From an uncultured Planktomarina sp. (lineage in GTDB: Bacteria; Pseudomonadota; Alphaproteobacteria; Rhodobacterales; Rhodobacteraceae), in assembly GCA_905182535.1 (NCBI GenBank), contig CAJJBZ010000014.1, positions 18,689-82,688 on the forward strand: 64,000 nucleotides of DNA. Direction: 5' to 3'. Numbering within the stretch: position 1 is the first letter of the stretch; each line of letters starts with the position of its first letter. The notes below the pieces were generated by a model. That model saw nothing but the letters and a program-made list of their open reading frames with translations, made no database searches and was not told the DNA's origin. The position numbers and the translations under genes are program-made. Below are positions 47,350-56,309 of this stretch, one piece after another.

Positions 47350-49011
47350 CTAGATAAATGCGGAATTGCGGTTTTCGGCAAAGCGGAAGACTGCATAGAC
47401 ACAGGCTCCTGTGCTCAAAAGCAAAATTGTAGACAATGCCGCCGCCAGTCCGAATTCACCATCGAGAACCGCCACATAGACTTTAACGGGCATGGTAATT
47501 GTTCCAGCGTCGTAGAGGATCAGAGTCGATGAGAGTTCGTTGATAGCGGTGATGAAACTCATCAATGCGCCAACCACAATTCCAGGGAAAATAAGCGGTA
47601 CGGTGATCTTTACAAATGCGCCAAGAGGTGTTGCGCCAAGATTTACAGCGGCCTCCTCTAGTGAAGGTTTGATTTGCCGTAAACTGGATGTTGTCGAGCG
47701 GACACCGTAAGGAAGCCGTCTAATAAAATAGATCATAACTAGAAGAACTGCGGGGCCAAAGAAGTTTGGCATCCCATTTCTAAACACGGTCACAAAACCG
47801 ATTGCCATGACAACACCTGGCACGAGGTAAGGCACCATCATTAGGAAGTCGATTGCTGCCGCAGCCTTGGTATCTCTTCGAACAATAACATAGCTTATTA
47901 GTCCTGAGGTGATCGTGATAAATGTCACCGCGATTAATGCGAAGAGAAAGCTGTTGTAGATAGCATCCGGCGCATCTCGCCAAATCCGCTCATAGCTCTC
48001 CAAGCCAAACCCCCCAACAAAAACAGGGCCTTTCGTCTTCAGAAACGATGTATACACGACAACTGCCGATGGCAGCATAGCCAAAAACACAATGCCATGG
48101 CTAAAAAAATGAACTGCTGCGTTCTTCCAACCCGTTAACTTAACAGCGACCGGTAGATTTGTAAGAGAGCTGGCATAGCGACGATTAGCTAGAATTCTCC
48201 GTTGTGCAACGAGGGCAATCATTGAAATTGCCATCATCAAAATCGACACTGTGACGGCCATGGTAGGGGGCCCACCCAACTCTGAACGATAGGCCGATAA
48301 GGCAATTGTGGACAGTGTCCGAAATCCGCGACCGAGAATGGCGGGCGTTCCAAAGTCAGCGATTGAAAGCACAAAGCAGATGATGGCTCCGGTGCTGACC
48401 GCTGGAAAAACAAGTGGCAGCGTCACCTTTACAAAGCGTTGCCAAGGGCTGCACCCTAGATTTTCTGCGGCGTCTTCAAAGGATTTATTGACCGCATTCA
48501 AGGCAGTCTGTGTCATTAGAAAAATGAACGGGAAAAACTTTAGTGAGAAGACAAGAATGATCCCGTGGGCACCGTAGATGGTGGGTATGTTAATGCCAAT
48601 ACCGCCAAAAAAGTTTGTGATGACCCCATTGGATCCCATCATCATGATCCAAGCGTAAGCACTGATGAACGGAGGGGACACTAGTACCAAAATAGCAAGA
48701 GTAGAGATGAGGGTCTTTCCTCTGATTAGGAATCGAGTAGTGAAAAAGGCGAGTGGAATTCCAATTAGGCAAGCTCCGAGTGTGCCGAGGACTCCAACAA
48801 AAAGCGTGTTTTTCAAACCGTTCAGATAATAGTTCCGGGTGAACACTTCGATGAAGTTGCCAAGCGTCAAGCTGCCGGTATCTGGATCAACAAATCCCAA
48901 TGTCAACACACGCAGGATTGGCAAAATGAGAAGAATGCAAAGTACGGCTATTATTGATATGGTAATCCATGTCCAGAAATCTGGCCTATGGCGTGGAATC
49001 GAGAAGGCCAT
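47350..49011 (-). CDS. ABC transporter permease, fused AfuB/FbpB type, 553 aa
   Basis: Twelve or so membrane segments in two halves, each with an EAA loop (EDAAENLGCSPWQRFVKVTLPLVFP and EEAAVNLGATPLGAFVKITVPLIFPG regions). This is the FbpB/AfuB/PhnU form. ATG 49011 shares one base with the ATPase stop (TGATG); the TTG at 49014 is less likely. Confidence 0.92.
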   Translation of the reverse strand: MAFSIPRHRPDFWTWITISIIAVLCILLILPILRVLTLGFVDPDTGSLTLGNFIEVFTRNYYLNGLKNTLFVGVLGTLGACLIGIPLAFFTTRFLIRGKTLISTLAILVLVSPPFISAYAWIMMMGSNGVITNFFGGIGINIPTIYGAHGIILVFSLKFFPFIFLMTQTALNAVNKSFEDAAENLGCSPWQRFVKVTLPLVFPAVSTGAIICFVLSIADFGTPAILGRGFRTLSTIALSAYRSELGGPPTMAVTVSILMMAISMIALVAQRRILANRRYASSLTNLPVAVKLTGWKNAAVHFFSHGIVFLAMLPSAVVVYTSFLKTKGPVFVGGFGLESYERIWRDAPDAIYNSFLFALIAVTFITITSGLISYVIVRRDTKAAAAIDFLMMVPYLVPGVVMAIGFVTVFRNGMPNFFGPAVLLVMIYFIRRLPYGVRSTTSSLRQIKPSLEEAAVNLGATPLGAFVKITVPLIFPGIVVGALMSFITAINELSSTLILYDAGTITMPVKVYVAVLDGEFGLAAALSTILLLSTGACVYAVFRFAENRNSAFI

Positions 49012-50102
49012 CAAACACGCTCCCCAAGCTCGCTGTCTTTGAAAAAAGATAGGTTTTTTCTCTCAACACAGAACCAAGCACGACTGTCTATCGGCAGCGC
49101 AATCACCTTGGAGTCAGATCGACCGACAGCCTTAAGTGCTTCACCATTATCCGTGGTAGCAAATATCTCCATTTCGCGGCCTACAAAGCTGACTTCTTTG
49201 ATTTGGACCGGAATTGAGATTTCTGTATTCAATAAAGAAGACGGGTCCTCACCGACCTTGACCGATATGTCTTCTGGACGCAGTGCACAAACTACAGGAC
49301 CAGCAGGATCTGCAGGCAGGTGTTGCGATACTGAACCACCGCAACATTTGAGAACGGACTCGCCTTTGAAATTTCCTACTTGGAGAAAATTGTTTGCACC
49401 AACAAAAGATGCAACAAATCGATTTGACGGACGCAAGTATACATCTAAAGGGGTAGCTGCTTGCTGTATGATACCACCCTCCATGACACACACTACGTCT
49501 GACATCGCGAGGGCTTCTTCTTGGTCGTGCGTCACGTAAATTGTAGTAATACCAAGGTCACGCTGGATCCGGCGGAGTTCGGCACGCAGGTCAACACGCA
49601 GTCTTGCGTCAAGATTGGAAAGAGGTTCGTCCATGAGCAAAACTTTTGGCCGCACTACAATTGCTCGTGCGAGCCCAACACGTTGTTGCTGACCGCCTGA
49701 TAGTTCATGGGGCATTCGATCCACGAATTTACCAAGTTCAACAACCTCAAGGACTTCTTCTACTTGACGTGTGATTTCCTTTGCAGGAATGCGACGTTGT
49801 TTTAGTCCAAAAGCTACGTTATCACGCACACTCAAATGCGGGAATACTGCATAGTCTTGGAAAACCATTGCAACATCTCTTCGATGCGCTGGCAGATGCT
49901 CGATGGAACTACCGTCGATAGTAATTCGACCGGCTGATTGTTGATGAAACCCTGCGATTGTTCGCAGCAGAGTCGTCTTACCACAACCTGATGGCCCAAG
50001 GAGCGTGTAAAACGTACCTGACGGAATCGAGATGCTTATATCTGAGAGAGCAACGACGTCACCGTATAGCTTGCGTAGCCCGGAAATTTCAACCGTTGCC
50101 AT
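49011..50102 (-). CDS. ABC transporter ATPase, FbpC/AfuC/PotA type, 363 aa
   Basis: Walker A is GPSGCGKTT, the signature LSGGQQQRVGLARAI, and Walker B VLLMDEPLSNLD. A C-terminal TOBE domain follows (VVCALRPEDISVK). ATG 50102 has AGGA at seven bases; ATG 50108 is too close to it. Confidence 0.93.
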   Translation of the reverse strand: MATVEISGLRKLYGDVVALSDISISIPSGTFYTLLGPSGCGKTTLLRTIAGFHQQSAGRITIDGSSIEHLPAHRRDVAMVFQDYAVFPHLSVRDNVAFGLKQRRIPAKEITRQVEEVLEVVELGKFVDRMPHELSGGQQQRVGLARAIVVRPKVLLMDEPLSNLDARLRVDLRAELRRIQRDLGITTIYVTHDQEEALAMSDVVCVMEGGIIQQAATPLDVYLRPSNRFVASFVGANNFLQVGNFKGESVLKCCGGSVSQHLPADPAGPVVCALRPEDISVKVGEDPSSLLNTEISIPVQIKEVSFVGREMEIFATTDNGEALKAVGRSDSKVIALPIDSRAWFCVERKNLSFFKDSELGERV

Positions 50103-50183
50103 TATCATTTCCTAACGATTTGAAGTTTTTTGGTGATGCTTGCCAATTATAGAGATGACAATCGGCAAGCACTACTTTCGCTG

Positions 50184-51167
50184 CTACTCTACGTCGAGTA
50201 CCAGATCCTCCCAAGCTGAGACGAGGGCCTTGCGGTTCTCAGCTGCCCAAGCACCGTCATAACCAACAGATGGAAGTTCACTGATCGCCTGAAGTGCAGG
50301 GTTTGATGCCACATCAGCGCGTACTGGCCGGCGGCCTTGTTCTGCCACAACAGTCTGCGCCTCTTTGGTCAACATGAAGTCTAAAAAGGCTTTGCCGTTG
50401 TCTGCGTTTGGTGCACCTGCAATCAAGGTCATAGCATCAGGGACAATGGCTGTCCCTTCGGATGGGTAGACAATCTGGACTGGACCACCACCTTCAACAT
50501 AGCGCAATGCTGCATCCTCAAGGGTCACACCAATAGCGAGCTCCCCATCATTGACAAAACGTGGAACAGCACCGGAGCTGTCTGAAAGCACAAAGTTAGA
50601 CAAAAGTCCTTTATAGACTTCCCAACCAGCCTCTTCGGTATCGTATGCCTGCAACACGGTTGCCAATTGAATATAGGAAGAACCCGAAGCATTCGCTTTT
50701 GCAGAAGAGACTACGTCATCATATTTAGGATCCGCCAATTCTGACCAGCTTGTGGGAATTGGCAGGCCGTCAAGCTTATTTTCGTTTACTATAAACGCCA
50801 TAACAACTGCTGTGAACGGGCTCCAAAGTTCGCTTGGCTTCATTCCCTCGGCAAGTGCATCTGTGCCAGCAGCTTCATATGCTTCAAAAAGAGCCGGGTT
50901 AAAATCGATGACAGTGCCATCAACGCTCCAGAGGACGTCCGCCACAGGATTATCAGCTTCTGCGGTCAACCGGTTAAGAAGATCACCAGAACCAGCTTTG
51001 ATAATTTCGACTGTCGTGCCCGTTTGTGCTTCAAACACCGGTACAAGCGAATCAATAAAGTTCTGTGGAACGGCTGTATAGACCGTCACGGTCCCATCTG
51101 CACTGGCAGTAGTTGCCAACGCTGCCACGCAGGATGTCAACATAGTAGCCATCAATAATTTCTTCAT
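50184..51167 (-). CDS. Periplasmic binding protein, FbpA/AfuA/2-aminoethylphosphonate type, 327 aa
   Basis: The signal peptide MKKLLMATMLTSCVAALATT leads into VTVYTAVPQNFIDSLVP, with VLWSVDG and the C-lobe VQIVYPSEGTAIVPDAMTLI. Family members carry ferric iron, hexose phosphates (AfuA) or phosphonates. The paired C-terminal tyrosines of iron binders are not evident. The ROK regulator next door favours a sugar phosphate (inference). GGGGAGG precedes the ATG. Confidence 0.9.
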   Translation of the reverse strand: MKKLLMATMLTSCVAALATTASADGTVTVYTAVPQNFIDSLVPVFEAQTGTTVEIIKAGSGDLLNRLTAEADNPVADVLWSVDGTVIDFNPALFEAYEAAGTDALAEGMKPSELWSPFTAVVMAFIVNENKLDGLPIPTSWSELADPKYDDVVSSAKANASGSSYIQLATVLQAYDTEEAGWEVYKGLLSNFVLSDSSGAVPRFVNDGELAIGVTLEDAALRYVEGGGPVQIVYPSEGTAIVPDAMTLIAGAPNADNGKAFLDFMLTKEAQTVVAEQGRRPVRADVASNPALQAISELPSVGYDGAWAAENRKALVSAWEDLVLDVE

Positions 51168-51242
51168 CTTTTCCTCCCCTTAAGGTGCATAGACCACCTT
51201 TTTTCTCTGTTGCAACAAATTCGTCAGACTGCAATTATTATC

Positions 51243-51316
51243 TTGCATTATGCAAATTAATACTGAAAGCTCATGAGCTGTCAAGAATAAACTGGGCTAC
51301 CAATTTTCAGCTGAAA
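51243..51316. promoter_or_regulatory. Cluster of three palindromes in the ROK/binding-protein spacer
   Basis: Perfect palindromes are TTGCAT-T-ATGCAA (51243-51255), AGCTCATGAGCT (51268-51279) and TTTCAGCTGAAA (51305-51316). They lie in the 183-bp spacer between two divergent genes, where the ROK protein would bind. Any of them could be the operator. Confidence 0.5.
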
Positions 51317-51350
51317 CTGATAATTCAGTTAAAATGAGAAAGCAGTTGAT

Positions 51351-52493
51351 ATGGCAAACGATTTAAACTTGGGATATAATTCCAGACGCATTATGGCGTC
51401 TATTCGCGCATCAGGCTCCCAATCGCGGGCTGATCTCGCTCGCAGTCTTGGCGTAAATCCAGCGACAGTGACGAGGTTGACTACCACAATGGTGGGTGAT
51501 GGACTCCTTACCGAGGAGGCTGACCCAAGACGCCAAGGACTTAAGGGCTATCCCGCAAAGATTCTCAAGATAGAACCTACAGGCTTGTACTCAGCTGGCG
51601 TCTACTTGGATCCTGATCGGATTCGGACGTGTGTTATCAATGCAGCAGGGGAAATAATGGCGAATGATGAACTTGCGCTGCCTGATCGGTCTTTTCAATC
51701 AGTCATGTCAGCAGCAGCAAAAAGCGTCAAAGAACAAATCAACGATCTTGGACTTGACCAAAACCGTGTTGCAGGTTGCGGAGTAAGCTATCCCGGCCAA
51801 TACACAGAAGACTCTTTAAGAGTTCAACGTATTCAGCAGTTTAAAGATTGGCCCAATGTCAGCATTGAACAAGATCTCCTCAAACCCTATTTCGGAATGC
51901 CGGTCAAACACACGAACGACGCTAAAGCGGCCTGCCTAGCGGAACTCTATCATGGTGTTTGCACTGATGTTGAAGACTTTTGCTACATCTGGCTCTCATA
52001 TGGTATTGGTGGCGGCGCCGTTGTTGGTGGAAACCCGCACCTGGGGCGCGTACAGGGCGCAGGAGAATGGGGCGGCCTCTTTCCAAAATCCAACTCTCGC
52101 CCATCTGGTCAAGATTTGTTTGATACTCTGAAAGAGGCCTGTGTGCCGATTGGCAAGCTGAACGATATTGGGTTGGAACATCTCAAAATGCCAATCGTTC
52201 ATTCTTGGCGCGAGCGCGCCGCAAAGCAGATCCAATGGCTGTGCCTTGTTATTGCAAGGACATTTGATCCCAAAACCATCGTGATCGGTGGAACGCTTCA
52301 TCCACAAATTCTGGATGGGTTTGTTGATCATATGGTACTGGTGAGTGTACTCGGTGAAGACTATCAGCACTCCCTTCCAAATATAGTCCGTGCATCAAGG
52401 GATGACCTACCAGAGCTTGGTGCTGCCGCATTGCCCATACATGATGTCACCAATCCAACAGCATACGCAGGAAAAGCAAACAAGGGATGGTAA
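51351..52493 (+). CDS. ROK-family transcriptional regulator, 380 aa
   Basis: An N-terminal helix-turn-helix (SRADLARSLGVNPATVTRLT) precedes a sugar-kinase-like ROK domain with HTNDAKAACLAELYHG and YGIGGGAVVGG. The usual CxCGxxGCxE zinc site is replaced by GAGEWGGLFPKS, so it lacks the zinc knuckle. It is divergent from the ABC operon and probably represses it, with a sugar or sugar phosphate as effector. Confidence 0.9.
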   Translation: MANDLNLGYNSRRIMASIRASGSQSRADLARSLGVNPATVTRLTTTMVGDGLLTEEADPRRQGLKGYPAKILKIEPTGLYSAGVYLDPDRIRTCVINAAGEIMANDELALPDRSFQSVMSAAAKSVKEQINDLGLDQNRVAGCGVSYPGQYTEDSLRVQRIQQFKDWPNVSIEQDLLKPYFGMPVKHTNDAKAACLAELYHGVCTDVEDFCYIWLSYGIGGGAVVGGNPHLGRVQGAGEWGGLFPKSNSRPSGQDLFDTLKEACVPIGKLNDIGLEHLKMPIVHSWRERAAKQIQWLCLVIARTFDPKTIVIGGTLHPQILDGFVDHMVLVSVLGEDYQHSLPNIVRASRDDLPELGAAALPIHDVTNPTAYAGKANKGW

Positions 52494-52587
52494 AAGTCCC
52501 AAGATACAGACTTTTCATACGGCCCTTTATCGTGAGAACGCCGGTGCAATAATCCCTCACTGAAGCGGCCAGATTGTCTGGTTGGCC

Positions 52588-52854
52588 GGGCTCTGTCAGA
52601 TTAAACTTGCTTGAAGCGGGCAGGGCGACTTTGTGGTGTCTTTGGATGATAAAACACTCTCCATTTCGTCACTACAAACATTTAAGTATCTGTATTTGTT
52701 ATATAAAAATTGGTTTGGTGCCTGTAAAACCTAGCCGCAGGACCACTTTCTGGACCACTTTGCCAATCTATGATGAGATGGGGAATGTTTTGTAATCCAA
52801 ATACGCTGCAAAGTCGCCCTGCCCGCTTCAAGTAAGTTTACTCTGACAAAGCCC
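52588..52854. mobile_element. Palindromic non-autonomous element made of two IS6 ends
   Basis: The left end (GGCTCTGTCAGATTAAACTT...) and the right end, reverse complemented (GGCTTTGTCAGAGTAAACTT...), match over about 55-80 bp. Each arm includes the start of an IS6 transposase: left MIKHSPFRHYK near 52647; right TKHSPSHH reading inward. About 100 bp of other sequence sits between, with GGACCACTTTCTGGACCACTTTG. No 8-bp target duplication is seen. The right end abuts the next gene stop codon. Confidence 0.7.
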
Positions 52855-53982
52855 TTACTTCACCTGCTCCCACCATTTTGATCTAGGCAATGGCTCGTTT
52901 GGCTCGAACATTTGTCCTATGCGCGGGGTTGCCAAACGAATGCTTTTATCTTGCGCCGCCGTGATTGCCCTTTGGATCGGTTCACGCCAATCATGATAAG
53001 CTAAGTTGAAGGTCGCCCAATGCACTGGCACCATGACTTTGCCTCCTAGATCCAGATGTGTCTGCATCGACTCTTCGGGCGTCATGTGTACATCCTGCCA
53101 GAATTCGCCTGGTCCGTAGGCACCTATCTTGATCAACGTCGCATCAAACGGACCATAAGCGGCGCCTATCTTGGCAAAATCACTAGAATAGCCAGAATCA
53201 CCACTAAAGAAGACACGGTGTTCAGGGCTAATTACAGACCAAGATACCCACAGAGTTTTTTTGAAATCAAATAAACCGCGATTTGAATAATGGCGCGCCG
53301 GGGTGGGGACAATTGTTAATCCAGAAAATGTGCTTTCTTGCCACCAATCCACTTCGCTAATCTGATTATCTGATACGCCCCATGACTGAAGTGTTGATTT
53401 CAGTCCAACTGGAACAAAAATTTGGGTGCCTGTAGCAGCCAGTCGTTGGATAGTTACTCTATCAAAATGGTCATAGTGATTGTGTGAAATGAACACCGCA
53501 TCAATGCCCTTGATATGGTCAAGGCGAATAGGTGAGCGGTGAAAACGTTTAGGCCCAAAAGAGGAGAATGGAGAAGCCCGTTCGCTCAGCACGGGGTCAA
53601 ACATGATCCGCTTGCCACCAATTTCCACCATGCTAGTCGCGTGACCCAGCCAGGCAATCCGCAGTCCTGGCTTAGGGGCATTTTCGAACATGTCAGCGCT
53701 GATATCATCTACGGGCAATATGCTAATTGGAACACGTTCTTCATCGCCTAACATTGATTGACGAAGACTATCAATGACATCACCAGCGCCACCCTCTGGT
53801 ACGGTGTTGATGAAAGTCTTCCCATCAAACTGCTTTGATTGTTTGATACGGTCCCACTGATTTGTGGTAAAGGGTGTGCTAAGCTTCCAGCCAACAACCG
53901 CTACAACGATAGCTAGCAGCCCAAGACTACAGACTATCCACAAACTGAACTTTTTCCAAATTTTCATTCTTTTTGCAGTCAT
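52855..53982 (-). CDS. Membrane-anchored metallo-beta-lactamase-fold hydrolase, 375 aa
   Basis: An N-terminal TM helix (FSLWIVCSLGLLAIVVAVVG) anchors it outward. The metal motif is SHNHYDHFD. HATSMVEIGG precedes it, FFSGDSGY supplies the third ligand Asp, and MVPVHWATF the last His. It resembles NAPE-PLD/UlaG-like lactonases or phosphodiesterases. The stop codon lies at the very edge of the IS6-derived element. Confidence 0.85.
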   Translation of the reverse strand: MTAKRMKIWKKFSLWIVCSLGLLAIVVAVVGWKLSTPFTTNQWDRIKQSKQFDGKTFINTVPEGGAGDVIDSLRQSMLGDEERVPISILPVDDISADMFENAPKPGLRIAWLGHATSMVEIGGKRIMFDPVLSERASPFSSFGPKRFHRSPIRLDHIKGIDAVFISHNHYDHFDRVTIQRLAATGTQIFVPVGLKSTLQSWGVSDNQISEVDWWQESTFSGLTIVPTPARHYSNRGLFDFKKTLWVSWSVISPEHRVFFSGDSGYSSDFAKIGAAYGPFDATLIKIGAYGPGEFWQDVHMTPEESMQTHLDLGGKVMVPVHWATFNLAYHDWREPIQRAITAAQDKSIRLATPRIGQMFEPNEPLPRSKWWEQVK

Positions 53983-54130
53983 TTTTGTCTCACAAAACTG
54001 ATACCGGCATCTGTGAAATTAAACCTCTTTTGGTTATTTTTTATCAACTATAGCCAATGACATATTCGTACAGGATAGTCTAAAATTTCATGGATTTGCC
54101 TATATGTAATTAGGCTGTTGCTAAATGGAG

Positions 54131-54229
54131 CTACAGTTCTCCATCTTCATTCAACAATGCACGTAAATTTTTACTACCACCAACCAGCTTTTGGTCAACA
54201 AATACCATTGGAAATGTCGGCCAACCAGT
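54131..54229 (-). pseudogene. Glutaredoxin C-terminal fragment
   Basis: The minus strand reads GWPTFPMVFVDQKLVGGSKN and ends LRALLNEDGEL before TAG. The cis-Pro (TFPMVFVD) and GG motif are typical of glutaredoxin. The N-terminal half with the active-site Cys is absent. Confidence 0.5.
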
Positions 54230-54323
54230 TCATATCTTCACCCTTCCGATTGCATATCCGCAATCATTTTCAATGCCCAGCGGCGCGACATGAGTGGAAA
54301 AACCCAATTTACAAAGAAGGAAA

Positions 54324-54459
54324 CAGCCTACACTGCCTACACTAATCTGGGCTTAGAACTGCATAACAGGCTGTATACCGCTCCACTGCATCCCACTGGA
54401 AGTACGGGACTGGTAGACGCCGGTTAGTTTGTCCAAGGCTTTCTTGAAGGCGTTGGTAG
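54324..54459 (-). repeat. Inverted copy of a phage/island gene 3' end (see 59889-60024)
   Basis: These 136 bp are the reverse complement of 59889-60024 with two differences. They encode NAFKKALDKLTGVYQSRTSS and end QPVMQF with a stop at 54353-54355, followed by two CCTACA units. The family looks like the C-terminus of a replication (primase-like) protein of an integrative element, but I cannot name it. It is joined directly to IS6 sequence at 54460. Confidence 0.75.
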
Positions 54460-54597
54460 CGGAAATCGAACAGTACAGCATTGCCGCCAAACGAATGACC
54501 TCAGGAGCTGGTTTTAAAGTAGCGAAATGGAGAGTGTTTTGTCATTGGAAGATGTTACAAATTAGCCCTGCTTGTCTCAAATAGTTTCCTCAAACAG
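54460..54597 (-). mobile_element. IS6-family relic: transposase start and eroded terminal repeat
   Basis: The minus strand from about 54543 reads TKHSPFRYFKTS and then shifts frame (one extra base) before PEVIRLAAMLY. The outer end AGTTTCCTCAAACAGC is a worn version of AGTTTACTCTGACAAAGCC. It matches the relic at 46085-46323. Confidence 0.6.
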
Positions 54598-54602
54598 CAT
54601 GG

Positions 54603-55497
54603 TTAGGGGCGCTCCAAGATGTAATCAGGCCGAATCCCTGATGCTGCGATGGGGCCGGCAACATCATGGCCAGAAAAGAACCCATAACCAGCAATCAAAG
54701 CTGTTTTCAAACCAGCAACACAACCCCCCAGAATATCCGTATGAAGGCTGTCTCCAACCATCACAGTTCTGGCGAGGTCGATATTCTCAATCTGAGCAAA
54801 AGCTAGCTCAAAAATATTATCAAAGGGTTTTCCAAAAAATTCCAGTTCCACTCCAGTCTGGTCAGCCAATCGGTGCGCATAATGACCCGGTTCAACCGAA
54901 AATCCACTCTCTCGAGGGGCCACAATATCCGGATTTCCGACATACACGGGTCGAGGGTTCTCTCGCAAAGTGGCCTCAAGCAAAGCCTGTCGCGTTTCGT
55001 TCCAATCGGCGCTGCCCAACAACACGAAAGCTTCCACCTGATCATAGGCGGTGGCATCTTCGGCCAAATACGTAATGTCGAAATGACTCAATATCTCCGC
55101 GTCCAAGACTTTTGGTGGCCATCAAACCCCATTTTAGAGGTGGTGCTTTATGCAGCGCTTGAAGTATGGCTTTACGGCTGGTTATGACGTCCTCTGGTGC
55201 GAAGTCATAACCAAGGCGTTTGTATTTAGCCATGAGGTTGGCGTGAGGAAATCCAGCCGCATTCGACACGATCATCATCCGTTTCCCAGCATTTTGAAGG
55301 CGCGCAACGCGTTCTGGCACCCCCTTAATTGCAGTATCGCCTATATTGAGAACGCCAAAAGCATCCAGCAGGAAAACATCCATCTTATCAGCAAGCGCAT
55401 CAAGGTTTGGCAACCTCTTGCAAGAACCTTTCAAAGTTGCAGTCGGCAAGCGATGGCGTACGTGCTCATAGCTGGTGAATGCTTCTTCGATGTTCAA
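54603..55497 (-). pseudogene. HAD-superfamily class IIA hydrolase, single frameshift
   Basis: The N-terminal part has the HAD nucleophile in VFLLDAFGVLNIG and motif II in IVSNAAGFP. The C-terminal part has GKPFDNIFELA and MVGDSLHTDILGG. They join if one A is removed from the AAAA near 55098-55102 (TKVLDAEILSHFD). The start is TTG 55497, overlapping the permease stop as TTGA. It is the last gene of the phn operon. Confidence 0.75.
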
Positions 55498-56309
55498 ATT
55501 ATCGCACCTCGTACTTTTGCGGAAACCCACTCAGAGATGACCACTGCTGCAAGGATCACCAGCAGTATCAACGAGACCTGAGGCCATGCTAATACATTCA
55601 ACGAGGAGGAAAGCTGCAAGCCTATGCCGCCCGCGCCAACCAAGCCGAGTACGGTAGATTCACGGATATTAATGTCCCAGCGAAACACTGCAATGCCTGC
55701 AAAGGCAGGCAAGATCTGAGGAACAATTCCGTAAGCCATTACTTGCCAGCGTGATGCTCCTGTCGCCGTAATGGCCTCTACCTGAGTTTGGTCAATCTCT
55801 TCGATGGCCTCATACAAAAGCTTGGCACAGAACCCAATAGAGCGGATCGCAATCGCAATCACCCCAGCAAATACACCAGGACCAATGATGGCAATCAGCA
55901 GCAATGCCCAGATCAAGGAGTTGATCGAACGGGTCGAAACGATGATCAGCAGCGCAACGGGGCGGATAAACAGTAGCGAGGGCGTAGTATTGCGCGCAGC
56001 CAAGAATGCAACAGGCACAGCAAGGATCAACGAAAGAATCGTGCCCAGAGATGCCATATTCAGCGTGTCCCAAATTGGCTCACCCAATTGGGTGATGTAT
56101 CCCCAGCGCGGTGGGGTGGCTCGGGTCCAAATGTCATCGGCAATGCGCGGCGCATCCCACACAAAAAACCATGTGGTTACTGCCGAAATTTGCTGCCAGC
56201 AATACGCAAAGATAGCGACACCAATCAACCACATAATCCAATGTCCAAGGCTTTCACGGCCCGTGCGGCGTTGCCAAATTTTCTGGCCCTTGAAGTTTTG
56301 CGTCGGCAT
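55494..56309 (-). CDS. phnE: Phosphonate-type ABC transporter permease PhnE, 271 aa
   Basis: It has about six membrane segments and the permease signature near EAITATGASRWQVMAYGIVPQ, with [20 protein letters not shown] as in PhnE. The ATG directly follows the stop of the first permease. Tandem phnE genes form a heterodimeric channel. Confidence 0.92.
   Translation of the reverse strand: MPTQNFKGQKIWQRRTGRESLGHWIMWLIGVAIFAYCWQQISAVTTWFFVWDAPRIADDIWTRATPPRWGYITQLGEPIWDTLNMASLGTILSLILAVPVAFLAARNTTPSLLFIRPVALLIIVSTRSINSLIWALLLIAIIGPGVFAGVIAIAIRSIGFCAKLLYEAIEEIDQTQVEAITATGASRWQVMAYGIVPQILPAFAGIAVFRWDINIRESTVLGLVGAGGIGLQLSSSLNVLAWPQVSLILLVILAAVVISEWVSAKVRGAII

Noticed and set aside
47350..51167. 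Firm call as a ferric iron (FbpABC) transporter
   Set aside because: The tyrosine pair of iron-binding FbpA is not evident and a ROK regulator is adjacent, so I left the substrate open.
1887..55497. Programmed ribosomal frameshifting in seven genes
   Set aside because: The sites share no slippery sequence, lie at unrelated points in unrelated genes, and include both an insertion and a deletion sense. Sequence error or decay is simpler.
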